From: Lamellibrachia columna
Lineage: Eukaryota; Annelida; Polychaeta; Sabellida; Siboglinidae
Assembly (NCBI GenBank): GCA_963662155.1
Contig: OY759261.1
Coordinates: forward strand, 49,900,414 to 49,964,413
DNA: 64,000 nucleotides
Reading direction: 5' to 3'
Shown piece after piece: positions 60,769-64,000 of the stretch (its first letter is position 1; every line of letters begins with the position of its first letter). A program made the translations under genes and the position numbers. The notes under the pieces were generated by a model, which made no database searches, was not told the DNA's origin, and saw only the letters and a list, made by a program, of their open reading frames with translations.

Positions 60769-63700
60769 AGAACTGTAGTAGAGTAGTTGTAGTATAGATG
60801 TTGTACTATGTATGGACTTCTACTAATAAAGAACTGTAGTAGAGTAGTTGTAGTAAGATGTTGTACTGTGTGTGGACTTCTACTAATAAAGAACTGTAGT
60901 AGAGTAGTTGTAGTATAGATGTTGCACTGTGTGTGGACTTCTACTAATAAAGAACTGTAGTAGAGTAGTTGTAGTATAGATGTTGTACTGTGTGTGGATT
61001 TCTACTAATAAAGAACTGTAGTAGAGTAGTTGTAGTATAGATGTTGCACTGTGTGTGGACTTCTACTAATAAAGAACTGTAGTAGAGTAGTTGTAGTATA
61101 GATGTTGTACTATGTATGGACTTCTACTAATAAAGAACTATAGTAGAGTAGTTGTAGTAAGATGTTGTACTGTGTATGGACTTCTACTAATAAAGAACTG
61201 TAGTAGAGTAGTTGTAGTATAGATGTTGTACTGTGTGTGGACTTCTACTAATAAAGAACTGTAGTAGAGTAGTTGTAGTATAGATGTTGTACTGTGTATG
61301 GACTTCTACTAATAAAGAACTGTAGTAGAGTAGTTGTAGTATAGATGTTGTACTGTGTATGGACTTCTACTAATAAAGAACTGTAGTAGAGTAGTTGTAG
61401 TATAGATGTTGTACTGTGTGTGGACTTCTACTAATAAAGAACTGTAGTAGAGTAGTTGTAGTATAGATGTTGCACTGTGTGTGGACTTCAACTAATAAAG
61501 AACTGTAGTAGAGTAGTTGTAGTATAGATGTTGCACTGTGTGTGGACTTCTACTAATAAAGAACTGTAGTAGAGTAGTTGTAGTATAGATGTTGTACTAT
61601 GTATGGACTTCTAGTAATAAAGAACTATAGTAGAGTAGTTGTAGTAAGATGTTGTACTGTGTATGGACTTCTACTAATAAAGAACTGTAGTAGAGTAGTT
61701 GTAGTATAGATGTTGTACTGTGTATGGACTTCTACTAATAAAGAACTGTAGTAGAGTAGTTGTAGTATAGATGTTGTACTGTGTATGGACTTCTACTAAT
61801 AAAGAACTGTAGTAGAGTAGTTGTAGTATAGATGTTGTACTGTGTATGGACTTCTACTAATAAAGAACTGTAGTAGAGTAGTTGTAGTATAGATGTTGTA
61901 CAGTGTGTGGACTTCTACTAATAAAGAACTGTAGTAGAGTAGTTGTAGTATAGATGTTGTACTGTGTATGGACTTCTACTAATAAAGAACTGTAGTAGAG
62001 TAGTTGTAGTATAGATGTTGTACTGTGTATGGACTTCTACTAATAAAGAACTGTAGTAGAGTAGTTGTAGTATAGATGTTGTACTGTGTATGGACTTCTA
62101 CTAATAAAGAACTGTAGTAGAGTAGTTGTAGTATAGATGTTGTACTGTGTGTGGACTTCTACTAATAAAGAACTGTAGTAGAGTAGTTGTAGTATAGATG
62201 TTGCACTGTGTGTGGACTTCTACTAATAAAGAACTGTAGTAGAGTAGTTGTAGTATAGATGTTGTACTATGTATGGACTTCTACTAATAAAGAACTATAG
62301 TAGAGTAGTTGTAGTAAGATGTTGTACTGTGTATGGACTTCTACTAATAAAGAACTGTAGTAGAGTAGTTGTAGTATAGATGTTGTACTGTGTATGGACT
62401 TCTACTAATAAAGAACTGTAGTAGAGTAGTTGTAGTATAGATGTTGTACTGTGTATGGACTTCTACTAATAAAGAACTGTAGTAGAGTAGTTGTAGTATA
62501 GATGTTGTACTGTGTGTGGACTTCTACTAATAAAGAACTGTAGTAGAGTAGTTGTAGTATAGATGTTGTACAGTGTGTGGACTTCTACTAATAAAGAACT
62601 GTAGTAGAGTAGTTGTAGTATAGATGTTGTACTGTGTGTGGACTTCTACTAATAAAGAACTGTAGTAGAGTAGTTGTAGTATAGATGTTGTACAGTGTGT
62701 GGACTTCTACTAATAAAGAACTGTAGTAGAGTAGTTGTAGTATAGATGTTGTACTGTGTGTGGACTTCTACTAATAAAGAACTGTAGTAGAGTAGTTGTA
62801 GTATAGATGTTGTACTGTGTGTGGACTTCTACTAATAAAGAACTGTAGTAGAGTAGTTGTAGTATAGATGTTGCACTGTGTGTGGACTTCTACTAATAAA
62901 GAACTGTAGTAGAGTAGTTGTAGTATAGATGTTGTACTATGTATGGACTTCTACTAATAAAGAACTATAGTAGAGTAGTTGTAGTAAGATGTTGTACTGT
63001 GTATGGACTTCTACTAATAAAGAACTGTAGTAGAGTAGTTGTAGTATAGATGTTGTACTGTGTATGGACTTCTACTAATAAAGAACTGTAGTAGAGTAGT
63101 TGTAGTATAGATGTTGTACTGTGTATGGACTTCTACTAATAAAGAACTGTAGTAGAGTAGTTGTAGTATAGATGTTGTACTGTGTGTGGACTTCAACTAA
63201 TAAAGAACTGTAGTAGAGTAGTTGTAGTATAGATGTTGCACTGTGTGTGGACTTCTACTAATAAAGAACTGTAGTAGAGTAGTTGTAGTATAGATGTTGT
63301 ACTATGTATGGACTTCTACTAATAAAGAACTATAGTAGAGTAGTTGTAGTAAGATGTTGTACTGTGTATGGACTTCTACTAATAAAGAACTGTAGTAGAG
63401 TAGTTGTAGTATAGATGTTGTACTGTGTATGGACTTCTACTAATAAAGAACTGTAGTAGAGTAGTTGTAGTATAGATGTTGTACTGTGTATGGACTTCTA
63501 CTAATAAAGAACTGTAGTAGAGTAGTTGTAGTATAGATGTTGTACTGTGTATGGACTTCTACTAATAAAGAACTGTAGTAGAGTAGTTGTAGTATAGATG
63601 TTGTACAGTGTGTGGACTTCTACTAATAAAGAACTGTAGTAGAGTAGTTGTAGTATAGATGTTGTACTGTGTATGGACTTCTACTAATAAAGAACTGTAG

Positions 63701-64000
63701 TAGAGTAGTTGTAGTATAGATGTTGTACTGTGTGTAGACTTCTACTAATAAAGAACTATAGTAGAGTAGTTGTAGTATAGATGTTGTACTGTGTATGGAC
63801 TTCTACTAATAAAGAACTGTAGTAGAGTAGTTGTAGTATAGATGTTGTACTGTGTGTGGACTTCTACTAATAAAGAACTATAGTAGAGTAGTTGTAGTAT
63901 AGATGTTGTACTGTGTGTGGACTTCTACTAATAAAGAACTGTAGTAGAGTAGTTGTAGTATAGATGTTGTACTGTGTGTGGACTTCTACTAATAAAGAAC
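60769..64000 (+). repeat. 61-bp satellite array, about 53 copies, running off the window
   Basis: Monomers of 61 bases begin AGAACTGTAGTAGAGTAGTT and each ends with CTACTAATAA joined to AG, giving AATAAAG. A 60-base variant (GTAGTAAGATG) recurs. A variant signature of three consecutive monomers recurs at irregular spacings (see findings). The open frames on the minus strand are by-products. Confidence 0.98.

Noticed and set aside
61309..63196. Small minus-strand ORFs in the satellite
   Set aside because: Identical frames recur with the 61-bp monomer; not genes.
60769..64000. CRISPR-like array
   Set aside because: Monomers are contiguous with no unique spacers, and the genome is eukaryotic.

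Overview
This is a window of an animal (invertebrate metazoan) nuclear genome, not a microbial one. It is AT-rich, genes are split by introns with AG/GT borders, and most of the sequence is decayed transposable elements: CR1/L2-like and other LINEs, BEL/Pao, two DIRS-type tyrosine-recombinase elements, a Penelope-like element, hAT, a TA-inserting TIR element and tRNA-derived SINEs. Mini-, micro- and satellite DNA fill much of the rest. I cannot name the species; a lophotrochozoan or invertebrate deuterostome would fit, but this is a guess.

The main result is one very large minus-strand gene that I assembled by hand from about 60.4 kb down to 1.8 kb. It has four small 5' exons with a predicted coiled coil (60,372-53,126), one 1.6 kb NACHT NTPase exon (38,342-36,749), ten leucine-rich-repeat exons (29,859-13,766), a 30-base linker exon, and six exons (10,525-1,804) encoding a protein kinase. 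The kinase most resembles the IRE1 / RNase L family: glycine loop, VAIK-like lysine, HRDIKPQN, a DFD motif in place of DFG as in RNase L, and a D-x-x-S-A-G helix F. All 21 junctions agree in reading phase and no exon contains a stop. The inferred product (at least 1,210 residues) is a NACHT-LRR receptor with an IRE1-like kinase output domain, an architecture I do not know as a described system. Whether a KEN ribonuclease domain follows is not settled: the kinase ends at the left edge of the window.

The introns show how the gene changed. Five LRR exons (16.4, 19.1, 21.5, 23.6 and 25.7 kb) are near-identical 84-base phase-symmetric modules lying in tandemly duplicated units of about 2-2.7 kb. 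A sixth unit retains only nine bases of its exon. A TIR element flanked by TA, carrying a dead LINE, sits between two of them.

Region by region: 0-3 kb, hAT remnant and the last kinase exon; 3.3-10.5 kb, kinase exons with an intact-ORF LINE and a broken DIRS element between them; 13.3-25.8 kb, the LRR exon array and its duplications; 25.9-28.5 kb, Penelope then DIRS remnants; 30-36 kb, LINE and SINE remnants and duplicated non-coding blocks; 36.7-38.3 kb, NACHT exon, flanked on both sides by minisatellites; 39.7-41.6 kb, LINE remnant; 43.3-48 kb, BEL/Pao pol; 48.4-60.4 kb, L2/CR1 fragments, SINE, minisatellites and the 5' exons; 60.8-64 kb, a 61-bp satellite array with higher-order structure that runs off the window.
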